Assembly (NCBI GenBank): GCA_046294345.1
Contig: JBKBJT010000013.1
Coordinates: 16,053-80,052, forward strand
Source: Ferrovibrio sp046294345
Lineage (GTDB): Bacteria > Pseudomonadota > Alphaproteobacteria > Ferrovibrionales > Ferrovibrionaceae
DNA: 64,000 nucleotides
Direction: 5' to 3'
In this document: positions 1 through 7,704 of the stretch, piece after piece
Numbering within the stretch: position 1 is the first letter of the stretch
How the letters are laid out: every line of letters begins with the position of its first letter
The notes under the pieces: model-generated
What the model was told of the DNA's origin: nothing
Databases searched by the model: none
Seen by the model: the letters and a program-made list of their open reading frames with translations, nothing else
Program-made: the position numbers and the translations under genes

Positions 1-366
1 GTGGCCCGTGAACATGCCGCCGAAACGGCGCGCGACCGCAGCACCGGCATCCGGCTGTCGGGCGAATTCCATCTGGAACTGGCCAAGTTGATCGGCAACG
101 AACCGCTCAGTGGTTTCCTGCGCGCGCTGATCTCGCGCACCTCGCTGATCATCGCGGTCTACGAGGCGCCGGGCAACACGATGTGCAGCCATGCCGAACA
201 CGGCGCGCTGCTCGACCGTCTCGCCGCCCATGACGTGGCCGGTTCGGTGCGTTACATGGAAGAGCATCTGCAAAGACTGGAAGACGGCCTCGATCTGGCG
301 GCGGCGAAACGCCGTCCGGTCGACCTGCAGGGCGTCTTCGCGCAACTGGCCGCCACGCGGCGTTGA
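1..366 (+). CDS. GntR-family regulator, FCD domain (C-terminal part, truncated by window edge)
   Basis: Only the C-terminal ligand-binding half of an FCD-type GntR transcription factor is present; the reading frame is open to the first base, so the N-terminal winged helix lies outside the window. The visible part has the helical FCD pattern, including the metal-binding type segments FHLELAKLIGN (roughly residues 23-33 of the fragment) and HAEHGALLDRLAAHD, which carry conserved histidines. FCD regulators usually sense organic acids or sugar acids. The gene lies next to the purine catabolic genes, in which two TTGTATACAA-type palindromes (5504-5515, 12939-12950) look like FCD-GntR sites. It is therefore a candidate regulator of that pathway, but this link is inference. 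Confidence 0.85.
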   Translation: MAREHAAETARDRSTGIRLSGEFHLELAKLIGNEPLSGFLRALISRTSLIIAVYEAPGNTMCSHAEHGALLDRLAAHDVAGSVRYMEEHLQRLEDGLDLAAAKRRPVDLQGVFAQLAATRR

Positions 367-399
367 CCGCGCGACGGCTGTTGTACTCACATCCCGCGA

Positions 400-1140
400 T
401 CAGGCATTGGTGCCGCCATCCACGGCGATCTGCGCGCCAGTGATGTAGCTGGCGCCCGGCCCGGCCAGGAAAGCCACGGCGGCGGCGATCTCGTTCGGCT
501 TGCCGTAGCGGCCCAAAGCGGTCAGCGCCACCTGCGACGGGGCATACTCGGCGTCGGCCGGGTTCATGTCGGTGTCGATCGGGCCGGGCTGCACCACGTT
601 CACGGTGATGCCGCGCGGGCCCAGGTCGCGCGCCAGACCGCGGGTCATGCCGGTCAGCGCCGCCTTGCTCATGGAATAGAGCGTGATACCGGGGAAGCGC
701 ACATTCTCGCCCAGGCAGGAGCCGATGCTGACGATGCGCCCGCCATCGGGCATATGCGGCAGCACCATCTGCGCCGCCAGGAAGGGCGCGCGGGTGTTGA
801 TCGCCAGCATGCGGTCGATGGCGGCCAGGTCGTGATCCTGCGGCGCGGCCATCTCGGCGATGCCGGCATTGTTCACCAGGATGTCGATGCGGCCGAACTC
901 CGCCGCCGCCTTGTCGATGGCAGCCTTCAGCGCGGCCGGATCGGCGGCATCGGCCTGCAGGGCCAGCGCGCGGCGGCCCAGCTTGCCGATCTGCTGCGCC
1001 ACCGCCTGCGCCTTGTCGGGCGAGGCCGTGTAGGTGAGCGCGACATCGGCGCCGGATTCGGCCAGTTGCAGCGCGATGGCAGCGCCGATGCCCCTGCTGG
1101 CGCCGGTGACGAAGGCGGTCTTGCCGGAAAGCTCGGTCAT
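400..1140 (-). CDS. SDR-family NAD(P)-dependent oxidoreductase
   Basis: A classical short-chain dehydrogenase of 246 residues, the usual length. The cofactor motif TGASRGIGAA is near residue 13, NNAG near residue 90, and the catalytic Ser and YSMSK (Tyr-x-x-x-Lys) are near residues 140-160. It ends in the typical VDGG segment. Residues around the first beta strand do not settle NADH against NADPH. The start has GGAG about 8 nt upstream. It is transcribed divergently from a TetR regulator at 1268, an arrangement in which the regulator usually controls the reductase. The substrate is unknown; quinone or aldehyde reduction is possible. Confidence 0.9.
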   Translation of the reverse strand: MTELSGKTAFVTGASRGIGAAIALQLAESGADVALTYTASPDKAQAVAQQIGKLGRRALALQADAADPAALKAAIDKAAAEFGRIDILVNNAGIAEMAAPQDHDLAAIDRMLAINTRAPFLAAQMVLPHMPDGGRIVSIGSCLGENVRFPGITLYSMSKAALTGMTRGLARDLGPRGITVNVVQPGPIDTDMNPADAEYAPSQVALTALGRYGKPNEIAAAVAFLAGPGASYITGAQIAVDGGTNA

Positions 1141-1151
1141 GTCTGGTTCTC

Positions 1152-1246
1152 CATTTATTTAGTGATCGATACAGAATGGAGGGCGACAGATAGGGAGCTT
1201 GCCCGGCCGGGTCAATCCCATTATTTATCATTTGCTACAGAATCGA
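1152..1246. promoter_or_regulatory. Divergent SDR/tetR promoter region with two near-identical direct repeats
   Basis: Between the SDR gene and the TetR gene a segment of about 28 bp occurs twice: 1152-1180 and 1219-1246. Both copies start CATT(T)ATTTA, share a TGATC- or TCATT-like centre, and end in TACAGAATSGA. The copies are about 67 bp apart and AT-rich compared with their surroundings. One lies next to each start codon, so a single regulator could act on both promoters. Binding by the adjacent TetR protein is inferred. Confidence 0.55.
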
Positions 1247-1267
1247 ATGGAAGGGCAGGAACCGGAT

Positions 1268-1882
1268 ATGGCCGGCCGTCCACGCAGCTTCGACCGGGCC
1301 GCCGCGCTGAAAAGCGCCATGGCGGTGTTCTGGCAGCGCGGCTACGAAGCCGCCTCGCTGAGCGACCTGACCAAGGCCATGGGCATCAACGCGCCCAGCC
1401 TCTATGCCGCCTTCGGCTGCAAGGAAAAACTGTTCGAGGAAGCGGTCGGGCTGTATCAGGCCACCGAGGGCGTGGCGGCCGGCCGCGCGCTGGACGAGCA
1501 GCCCACGGCGCGGCAATCCATCGAGGCGATGCTGCGCCGGCATGTGACCGACTATACCGATCCGGCCAAGCCGGCCGGCTGCATGATCGTGCTGGCCGCC
1601 ACCGTGGGCACGCCAGACAGCGCGCCGGTGCGCGAACTGCTGACCGGCTGCCGCCATCAGGCGCTGGCAGCCATCCAGGCCCGGATCCGGCGCGGCATGC
1701 GCGAGGGTGACGTGCCCGCCGGCACCGATGCGCGCCGGGTCGCCGCCTTCTACGCCACGGTGATCCAGGGCCTGTCGATCCAGGCCCGCGACGGCGCGCG
1801 GCGCGCCGATCTGCAGGCCGTGGTGGACGGCGCCATGGCCGCCTGGGACGGGCTGGTGGGGAAGAAAAAAGCGCGATCCTGA
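1268..1882 (+). CDS. TetR/AcrR-family transcriptional regulator
   Basis: A TetR regulator of 204 residues. The N-terminal helix-turn-helix spans roughly residues 8-55 (RSFDRAAALKSAMAVFWQRG, then SLSDLTKAMGINAPSLYAAFG), followed by a helical ligand domain. The ATG at 1268 is chosen over 1199 and 1247 because GCAGGA lies about 8 nt upstream and the length then fits the family. The ligand domain contains the segment CMIVLAATVGTPDS; a single cysteine in this position is seen in some electrophile-sensing TetR proteins, but that is only a suggestion. It is divergent from the SDR gene and probably represses it and itself through the repeats at 1152-1246. Confidence 0.88.
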   Translation: MAGRPRSFDRAAALKSAMAVFWQRGYEAASLSDLTKAMGINAPSLYAAFGCKEKLFEEAVGLYQATEGVAAGRALDEQPTARQSIEAMLRRHVTDYTDPAKPAGCMIVLAATVGTPDSAPVRELLTGCRHQALAAIQARIRRGMREGDVPAGTDARRVAAFYATVIQGLSIQARDGARRADLQAVVDGAMAAWDGLVGKKKARS

Positions 1883-1898
1883 GGCTGTAATTCCCGAC

Positions 1899-1980
1899 CG
1901 TCATGCTACGCCTAGGGCGTGGCATCCACGTTTTCGTTAAAGCTGACTCGTGGATGCTCGGGCCAAGCCCGAGCATGACG
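1899..1980. repeat. REP-like nested palindromic element
   Basis: An 82-bp element between the convergent tetR and puuE genes. Outer arms CGTCATGCT (1899-1907) and AGCATGACG (1972-1980) pair perfectly; inner arms GCATCCACG (1922-1930) and CGTGGATGC (1949-1957) also pair. Each flank additionally folds on itself: ACGCC-TAG-GGCGT (1908-1920) and GCTCGGGC-CAA-GCCCGAGC (1956-1974). This clover-like design, with the GGGCTTGGCCCG core, resembles dispersed palindromic repeats common after genes in alphaproteobacteria. It may end transcription from both sides, although no U-run follows. Confidence 0.6.
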
Positions 1981-1997
1981 AAAAAGAAAAGAAAGCC

Positions 1998-2972
1998 TTA
2001 GCCCTTGAACGGATGCGCCTGCATCCAGTGGCGGGCGATGTCGATGCGGCGGGCGAACCACACCTTCTCGTGCCGCTGCATGTAGTCCATCAGCCGCGCC
2101 AGCGCCGCCGCCCGGCCGGGGCGGCCGATCAGCCGGCAATGCAGGGCCACGGTCATCATCTTCGGCGCGCCGTCCTGCCCCTCGCGGTAGAGCAGGTCGA
2201 AGGCATCCTTCACATGGTTTTCGAAATCCGCGCCGGTGGCAAAGCCGTGCAGCTGGCCGAATTTCATGTCGTTGTTGTCGAAGGTGTAGGGCAGCATCAG
2301 CAGGGGCTTTTTGCCGATGCGGGTCCAGTAGGGCAGGTCGTCGTCGTAGGAATCCGAGCAATAGGCGAAGCCGCCGTCCTCGGCGACAAGCTTCAGCGTG
2401 TTGCCGGAAAGCCGCCCGGTATACCAGCCCAGCGGCCGTTCGCCGGTCGCCTGCCGGATCGCTTCGATGGCGAGCTTCATATGGGCGCGTTCGGTGGCCA
2501 GCGGTATCTTGCTGTAATCGAACCAGCGCCAGCCATGGCTGGCGACTTCATGGCCCTGCTCGTGCATCGCGGCGGCCGCTTCCGGGTAACGCGCCACCGC
2601 CATGCCCACGGCCCAGGAGGTGAACGGGATGCCGCGTTCGGCAAACAGGCGCAGGATGCGCCACAGGCCGGCGCGGCTGCCGTAGTCGTAGACCGATTCC
2701 ACCTGTTCGTCGCGCATCTTCTCGCGCGGCGTGCCGCCGGGCACTTCATGCAGGAAAACTTCCGAGGTGCGGTCGCCATGCAGGATGCTGCGTTCGCCGC
2801 CTTCCTCGTAATTCACCACGAAGCTGATCGCGATGCGCGCACCATTCGGCCATTTCGGATCAGGCGGATTGGGGCCATAACCCTTCAGGTCGCGCGGATA
2901 GGGCTTCGTCCCCAGCGCCTTCGCGACGATGTCGGGCACCTGCTTCTTCTTCGCGGCTTTTTTCTTCGCCAT
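1998..2972 (-). CDS. puuE: Allantoinase, polysaccharide-deacetylase type (PuuE)
   Basis: A 324-residue protein of the NodB/polysaccharide deacetylase superfamily, closest to the non-classical allantoinase PuuE that opens the allantoin ring to allantoate. It has a lysine-rich N-terminus, then PYPRDLKGYGPNPPDPKWP, the family block ARIAISFVVNYEEGGE, and the catalytic-region segments YDYGSRAG, HEVASHGWRWFDYS and GWYTGRLS. It follows the M20 gene by 4 nt and allC further upstream, so allC, M20 gene and puuE form one operon. No good ribosome site stands before its ATG, which suggests translational coupling to the gene upstream. The family match and the purine context agree. Confidence 0.92.
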   Translation of the reverse strand: MAKKKAAKKKQVPDIVAKALGTKPYPRDLKGYGPNPPDPKWPNGARIAISFVVNYEEGGERSILHGDRTSEVFLHEVPGGTPREKMRDEQVESVYDYGSRAGLWRILRLFAERGIPFTSWAVGMAVARYPEAAAAMHEQGHEVASHGWRWFDYSKIPLATERAHMKLAIEAIRQATGERPLGWYTGRLSGNTLKLVAEDGGFAYCSDSYDDDLPYWTRIGKKPLLMLPYTFDNNDMKFGQLHGFATGADFENHVKDAFDLLYREGQDGAPKMMTVALHCRLIGRPGRAAALARLMDYMQRHEKVWFARRIDIARHWMQAHPFKG

Positions 2973-2976
2973 GGTT

Positions 2977-4215
2977 TCAGCCCAGCAGTTCGGCCAGCGT
3001 GCGCGCCACCACTTCGGTCGCCTTGTAGAGGTCGCTCAGCACCAGCTTCTCGTCGGCGCGGTGGCCATTGGCTTCCAGCAGGTTGCGCGGGCCGGCGCCA
3101 TACAGCACGGTCTTCACGCCGGCGGCCGAATAATGCCGCGCGTCCGTGTACAGGGGGATGCCTTCCGTGCCCACAGGCTTGCCCATGATTTCGGTGGCGT
3201 TGCGGGTTAGGATATCGATCAGCTTTTCCACGCCCGGGACGATGCCGAAGGGCCGCGCCAGCATGATGCGGCTGACATGGGCGGTGATGCCGGGCAGGTC
3301 CTGTACCGTGCGGGAAATCAGGTTGCGCAGGTTGGCTTCCACCTGCTCGGGGTTCTCTTCCGGGATGATGCGGCGGTCGAGGCGCAGCGAGACTTTATCG
3401 GGCACCACGTTGGTATTGATGCCGCCCCTGATCAGGCCCACCACCAGCGAGGGCGAGGTGATGCCTTCGGTTTTCGAGTGAATGCCCGACAGGGTATCGC
3501 GATAGGCATACAGCGCACTCAGCACCTTGGTGGCGGCTTCCAGCGCGTCATGGCCGGTATCGGGCCGCGCGGCATGGGCCGACTTGCCGTTGACTGTCAC
3601 TTCCAGATGCAGGCAGCCGTTATGGGCGGTGGTGACGGCATAGGAGAAACCGGCCGAGAAGGCATAATCGGGTTTGCTGATACCCTGTTCGATCAGCCAT
3701 TGCGGGCCGATGGCGCCGCCGGCCTCCTCGTCATAGGTCAGGTGCAGTTCGATGGTGCCGTTCAGCTTCCCGCCGGATGTCTCCAGCGCCAGCAGGGCAT
3801 AGGCATAAGTGACGAAATCGGATTTCGACACCGCCACGCCGCGGCCATACATCACGCCATCCTTCACCACGGCCGCGTAAGGATCGACGCTCCAGCCCTC
3901 GCCGGGCGCCACCACGTCGCCATGGGCATTCAGGGCCACGATGGGCGCGCCGCTGCCGAATTTTTTGCGGATCACCAGATTGGTGCACGAGATCATGCCG
4001 TTCTGCTTCACCAGTTCCTCGGGCACCGGATGACGCTCGACGGTGAAGCCCAGTTTCTCCAGCAACTCGGCGGCGCGTTTGGCATGCGGGGCGCAGTCGC
4101 CAGGCGGATTGTCGGACGGCACCTTCACCAGCTCGGCCAGAAAGCCCTGCATATCGCCCTGGCGGGCGGCAATGAAATCGTGGATGGCCGCAGCGGTGGC
4201 CTTGTCGATGCTCAT
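2977..4215 (-). CDS. M20-family metallopeptidase/amidohydrolase
   Basis: A 412-residue M20 zinc hydrolase of the ArgE/DapE type. Metal-ligand segments are visible: NAHGDVVAPGEGWSVDPY (His, then Asp near residue 115), TYDEEAGGAIG (paired Glu near residue 165), a dimerisation domain near residues 200-310, and TDARHYSAAG near the C-terminus. It lies between allC and puuE with gaps of 11 and 4 nt, so it is co-transcribed with ureide catabolism. Its role there is not fixed: a ureidoglycolate, carbamoyl-amino-acid or formyl-amine hydrolase would fit. It is a distinct family from the neighbouring allantoate amidohydrolase. Confidence 0.85.
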   Translation of the reverse strand: MSIDKATAAAIHDFIAARQGDMQGFLAELVKVPSDNPPGDCAPHAKRAAELLEKLGFTVERHPVPEELVKQNGMISCTNLVIRKKFGSGAPIVALNAHGDVVAPGEGWSVDPYAAVVKDGVMYGRGVAVSKSDFVTYAYALLALETSGGKLNGTIELHLTYDEEAGGAIGPQWLIEQGISKPDYAFSAGFSYAVTTAHNGCLHLEVTVNGKSAHAARPDTGHDALEAATKVLSALYAYRDTLSGIHSKTEGITSPSLVVGLIRGGINTNVVPDKVSLRLDRRIIPEENPEQVEANLRNLISRTVQDLPGITAHVSRIMLARPFGIVPGVEKLIDILTRNATEIMGKPVGTEGIPLYTDARHYSAAGVKTVLYGAGPRNLLEANGHRADEKLVLSDLYKATEVVARTLAELLG

Positions 4216-4226
4216 GGAGAACTCGT

Positions 4227-5471
4227 TCAGTTGGCGGCGAAGGCGGGATCGAAATGCTCGATGAAATGCAGCAGGGCGCGGGTGGCCAGTTCCACGTCGT
4301 CGGCCAGCACGGCCTCCAGCGGGTTGTGGCTGATGCCGCGCGTGCAGCGCATGAACATCATCGCCACCGGGCAGAGCGGCGCCAGCGTGGCGGCATCGTG
4401 CCCGGCACCCGACGGCAGCCGCATGGTGGGCAGATGCTGGGCCTTGATGGCGGCTTCGGTCAGGTCCATCAGCTTGGGGTGGCAGGGCGTGGCCGTGCTT
4501 TTATACAGCTCAGTGACCGTGAAGGTCAGCTTGCGGCGGGCGCAGACCATCTCGGTCTCGCGCATCACGGCGTCCACCGCCGCATCGCGCACATCGTCCT
4601 CGCCGGCACGGATGTCGATGGAGAATACAGCCTTGCCCGGAATCACGTTCATCGCGCCGGGCAGGGCCTCCAGCATGCCGACCGTGCCCACCAGCGTGGG
4701 CGTGCCGGTGCAGCGTTCCTCGATGAACTGCACGATCTCTGCCGCCGCCACCAGGGCATCCTGGCGTTGGCCCATCGGCACGGTGCCCGCATGGCCCGCC
4801 AGACCGGTGATCTCGACGCGCAGGCGGCGGGCGCCGGAAATCGCGGTCACCACGCCCAGGGCGAGGCCTTCATTTTCCAGCACCGGACCCTGTTCGATAT
4901 GCAGCTCGACAAAAGCAGCGATGCTGCCCGGCTGCCGGGCGCAGAAGCCCACCTTGTGCGGATCGAGGCCAAAGCTTTTGTAGGCCTCGCCCATGCTGAC
5001 GCCCTGGCGGTCCTTCACCTCCAGGATGGCAGGATCGAAGGTGCCGGCGATGGCACGGCTGCCGGTCATCGAGGAGCCGAAGCGGGTGCCTTCCTCGTTG
5101 GCGAAGCCCACGACCTCGATGGCGAAGGGCATTCGCTTGCCGCGCCTGTGCAGGTCGGCCACGCAGGCAATCGGTGCGATCACACCCAGCATGCCGTCGT
5201 ATTTGCCCGCATTGCGCACGGTGTCGAGATGCGAACCGGTCATCAGCGCCGGCGCCTTCGGATCGGTGCCGGCGTAGCGGCCCACCACGTTGCCGGCGCA
5301 ATCGTGTTCCACTTCCATGCCGGCCTCGCGCATCCACTCGGCCACCCGCTCATGGGCCTGCTTTTGCTCGGGCACCAGGAAGGTGCGGACCAGGAAGTCG
5401 GGGCTTTCGCTGATCCGGCCCAGTTCGTCGAGCTGGGCCAGCATGCGGTCGGCAAAACGATTCGCGGCCAT
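4227..5471 (-). CDS. allC: Allantoate amidohydrolase (M20 Zn-dependent hydrolase)
   Basis: A 414-residue hydrolase of the allantoate amidohydrolase/N-carbamoyl-amino-acid hydrolase family. Zinc-binding segments are SHLDTVRNAGKYDGMLG (His and Asp near residue 85), GFANEEGTRFGSS (paired Glu near 130), ELHIEQGPVLE (His near 195) and GISHNPLE near the C-terminus. The ATG at 5471 has AGGA about 10 nt upstream and is preferred to a GTG 111 nt further out. It is the first gene of the operon with the M20 gene and puuE, and diverges from a glycerate kinase across a palindrome at 5504-5515. Hydantoinase-partner carbamoylase activity cannot be excluded, but the neighbours favour allantoate. Confidence 0.88.
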   Translation of the reverse strand: MAANRFADRMLAQLDELGRISESPDFLVRTFLVPEQKQAHERVAEWMREAGMEVEHDCAGNVVGRYAGTDPKAPALMTGSHLDTVRNAGKYDGMLGVIAPIACVADLHRRGKRMPFAIEVVGFANEEGTRFGSSMTGSRAIAGTFDPAILEVKDRQGVSMGEAYKSFGLDPHKVGFCARQPGSIAAFVELHIEQGPVLENEGLALGVVTAISGARRLRVEITGLAGHAGTVPMGQRQDALVAAAEIVQFIEERCTGTPTLVGTVGMLEALPGAMNVIPGKAVFSIDIRAGEDDVRDAAVDAVMRETEMVCARRKLTFTVTELYKSTATPCHPKLMDLTEAAIKAQHLPTMRLPSGAGHDAATLAPLCPVAMMFMRCTRGISHNPLEAVLADDVELATRALLHFIEHFDPAFAAN

Positions 5472-5503
5472 GAATGCGATCCTTGCGGAAATGTCGGCTG
5501 GGG

Positions 5504-5515
5504 ATTGTATACAGT
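5504..5515. promoter_or_regulatory. GntR-like palindrome ATTGTATACAGT between allC and glycerate kinase
   Basis: A near-perfect palindrome with core TGTATACA (5506-5513), preceded by GG and followed by TTTCCCG. The same arrangement occurs in front of puuD at 12939-12950. TTGTATACAA-type sites are typical for FCD GntR regulators. On the + strand the TATACA part could act as a -10 element for the glycerate kinase, so repression by steric block is plausible. Confidence 0.5.
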
Positions 5516-5602
5516 TTCCCGACGATAACACCGCCGCCCGCCTCTGGCCAAGTCTGGCGGCATGGATTAGCCATGAGTGCACGGGGGAATTGTGGAAAAC
5601 CG

Positions 5603-6868
5603 ATGTTTGATCCCGAAACGCTGCTGAAAGCCATGTTCGACGCGGCGCGCGCCGCCGCCGACCCGGCCGTCTGCCTGCCGCCGCACCTGCCCGCGCCGCC
5701 GAAAGGTCGCACCGTGGTGGTGGGGGCCGGCAAGGCGGCCGCCAGCATGGCGCAGGCGCTGGAGCGGCACTGGCCGGAAGACGCGCCGCTGGAGGGCATC
5801 GTGGTCACGCGCTACGGCCATGACCTGCCCTGCGAGCGCATCGTGGTGGTGGAGGCCGCGCATCCGGTGCCCGATTCCGCCGGCGAAAAGGCGGCCGAGC
5901 TGATCCTGCGCAAGGTGCGGGGCCTGGGCGCGGAGGATCTGGTGATCTGTCTGATCTCGGGCGGCGGCTCGGCCCTGCTGGCGCTGCCCGCGCCGGGTCT
6001 GACGCTGGCCGACAAACAGGCGGTGAACCAGGCCCTGCTGAAATCGGGCGCCAACATTGCCGAAATGAACTGCGTGCGGAAACATCTCTCCGCCATCAAG
6101 GGCGGGCGGCTGGCGGCGGCAGCCGCGCCGGCGCGGCTGGTGTCGCTGCTGATCTCCGATGTGCCGGGCGACGATCCGGCGGTGATCGCCTCGGGCCCCA
6201 CCGTGCCCGATCCCACCAGCTTCGCCGATGCCCGCGCGGTGATCGAGAAATACGGCATCGACCTGCCGCCGGCGGTGCAGAAGCATCTGCAGGCCGGCAA
6301 AGGCGAAACGCCCAAACCCGGCGATGCCGCCTTCGCCAATACGCAGACCATTCTGGTCGCCACGCCGCAGATGGCATTGGAAGCGGTCGCCAAGGTGGCG
6401 CGCGAGGCAGGCATCAAACCGCTGATCCTGGGCGATGCCATCGAAGGCGAGGCGCGCGAGGTGGCCATTGTGATGGCCGGCATCGTGCGGCAGGTGCGCC
6501 GCCATGGCCAGCCGGCCGGTGTGCCCTGCGTGCTGCTCTCGGGCGGCGAGACGACGGTGACTTTGCGCGGCAAGGGCCGCGGCGGCCGCAATGCCGAATT
6601 CCTCTGCGCGCTGGCCGTGGCGCTGGATGGGATGGAGAATGTGTACGCATTGGCGGCCGATACCGACGGTATCGACGGCAGCGAGGACAATGCCGGCGCG
6701 CTTCTGGCGCCCGACAGCATCCTGCGCGCGGCGCTCAAGGGCATCGATGCGAAAGCCTGTCTGGCGGACAACGATGGCTACGGTTTCTTCCAGGCGGCCG
6801 GCGGTCTGGTCACCACCGGCCCGACGCTGACCAACGTCAACGATTTCCGCGCGATTCTGATTCTGTAG
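5603..6868 (+). CDS. Glycerate kinase type 2 (MOFRL/DUF4147 family)
   Basis: A 421-residue protein with the two domains of type-2 glycerate kinases: an N-terminal DUF4147 domain (VVGAGKAAASMAQAL near residue 36, LISGGGSALLALPAPG near 117, and SDVPGDDPAVIASGPT near 195) and a C-terminal MOFRL domain (VLLSGGETTVTLRGKGRGG near 315, then DTDGIDG). It phosphorylates D-glycerate, probably to 2-phosphoglycerate. Some relatives are annotated as hydroxypyruvate reductase TtuD. The ATG at 5603 is chosen for family length. Placed divergently from allC, it fits disposal of glyoxylate released from ureidoglycolate through glycerate. Confidence 0.9.
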   Translation: MFDPETLLKAMFDAARAAADPAVCLPPHLPAPPKGRTVVVGAGKAAASMAQALERHWPEDAPLEGIVVTRYGHDLPCERIVVVEAAHPVPDSAGEKAAELILRKVRGLGAEDLVICLISGGGSALLALPAPGLTLADKQAVNQALLKSGANIAEMNCVRKHLSAIKGGRLAAAAAPARLVSLLISDVPGDDPAVIASGPTVPDPTSFADARAVIEKYGIDLPPAVQKHLQAGKGETPKPGDAAFANTQTILVATPQMALEAVAKVAREAGIKPLILGDAIEGEAREVAIVMAGIVRQVRRHGQPAGVPCVLLSGGETTVTLRGKGRGGRNAEFLCALAVALDGMENVYALAADTDGIDGSEDNAGALLAPDSILRAALKGIDAKACLADNDGYGFFQAAGGLVTTGPTLTNVNDFRAILIL

Positions 6869-6965
6869 ACTCGACAGCATCGTGATGCCGTCGCCGTGGG
6901 GCTTGCAGGGGCCGCGCCGCTCGTTTCTCATGCCCCAAAGCGAATCAGCCCAGACGGAGTTGGCC

Positions 6966-7631
6966 ATGCATATCGAACCCGGCATCATCGACGCGGCGCG
7001 CCTGACCGGCGCCAATCTCGCCGCCGCCGGCCTGCTGGCGACCCAGGCGAAAGGGCTGATCCGCGTGCCGCAACAGATCGTGCAGCAGGGGGTGAAGACC
7101 CTGCTGGCGGCTTCGGTGTTTTCCGTGCTGATGCAGGTCTGGCACCTGCCGGTCGGGCCGTCGGAACTGCACCTGATCGGCGCCACCACCGTCTACCTGC
7201 TGTTCGGCTTCACACCCACGCTGCTGGGCTTCGGCCTCGGGCTGCTGCTGCAGGCCGTTCTGTTCGAGCCGCAGGATCTGCTGCATCTGGGCGTCAACAC
7301 GCTGTCGCTCGGCCTGCCGCTGGTGGCCATGCATGCCACGTTCGGCCGGCGGCTGTTCGCGGTGAACGCCGCCGAACGCTTCACGCTGCTGCGCGTGCTG
7401 CGGCTGGATGCGGTCTATTATGCCGGCGTGGTCGCCATGGTCGGCTTCTGGCTGCTGCTCTCCACCGATGCCTTCGCCATGGCCGACTGGGCGCGCTGGG
7501 CCCTGGCCTATATGCCCATCCTGCTGCTGGAGGCGATGCTGTCCTTCATCGCCGTCAGTGTGATCGGCCGCTGGCGCCACCGCGCGCCGGTGCAGGTTTA
7601 TACCGAACTGGGCCGGCTGCGCCTGGCCTGA
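6966..7631 (+). CDS. CbiM-like energy-coupling-factor permease for cobalt/nickel
   Basis: A 221-residue integral membrane protein of the CbiM/NikM family, which forms the substrate-binding subunit of metal ECF transporters. It begins MHIEPGII, the metal-binding N-terminal type sequence of the family (Met1-His2), and shows about six hydrophobic segments, including LHLIGATTVYLLFGF. GGAG lies about 8 nt before the ATG at 6966. The partner subunits (CbiN/NikL, CbiQ, CbiO) are not in the window, so it is either an orphan S-component or uses components encoded elsewhere. Among purine genes, nickel supply to urease is an attractive but unproven role. No cobalamin riboswitch was found upstream. Confidence 0.8.
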   Translation: MHIEPGIIDAARLTGANLAAAGLLATQAKGLIRVPQQIVQQGVKTLLAASVFSVLMQVWHLPVGPSELHLIGATTVYLLFGFTPTLLGFGLGLLLQAVLFEPQDLLHLGVNTLSLGLPLVAMHATFGRRLFAVNAAERFTLLRVLRLDAVYYAGVVAMVGFWLLLSTDAFAMADWARWALAYMPILLLEAMLSFIAVSVIGRWRHRAPVQVYTELGRLRLA

Positions 7632-7638
7632 AAACAAA

Positions 7639-7657
7639 GGCCGGGCTTGACCCGGCC
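7639..7657 (+). terminator. Stem-loop after cbiM-like gene
   Basis: A GC-rich hairpin, GGCCGGG-CTTGA-CCCGGCC, 7 nt after the stop codon. It lacks a clean T-run. The GGGCTTGACCCG core resembles the palindromic element at 1899-1980, so it may be a second, shortened copy of that repeat. Confidence 0.5.
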
Positions 7658-7674
7658 GCCGGCCGCGTCATGCT

Positions 7675-7702
7675 GGCGGAACCTGATCTGACCGGTTCCG
7701 CC
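7675..7702. repeat. Perfect 9-bp inverted repeat immediately before a start codon
   Basis: GGCGGAACC (7675-7683) and GGTTCCGCC (7694-7702) pair perfectly around a 10-nt loop. The repeat ends 2 nt before the ATG of the serine hydrolase at 7705, which has no Shine-Dalgarno sequence. It may be an operator or a structure that limits translation. Confidence 0.5.
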
Positions 7703-7704
7703 GC

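Noticed and set aside
3277..4983. 568-residue open frame on the plus strand
   Set aside because: It lies opposite the M20 and allC genes, is His/Gln/Arg-rich and has no domain pattern; it is a high-GC shadow frame.
6869..6965. Cobalamin or nickel riboswitch before the cbiM-like gene
   Set aside because: The gap is only 97 bp and contains no B12-box or NiCo-type conserved core.
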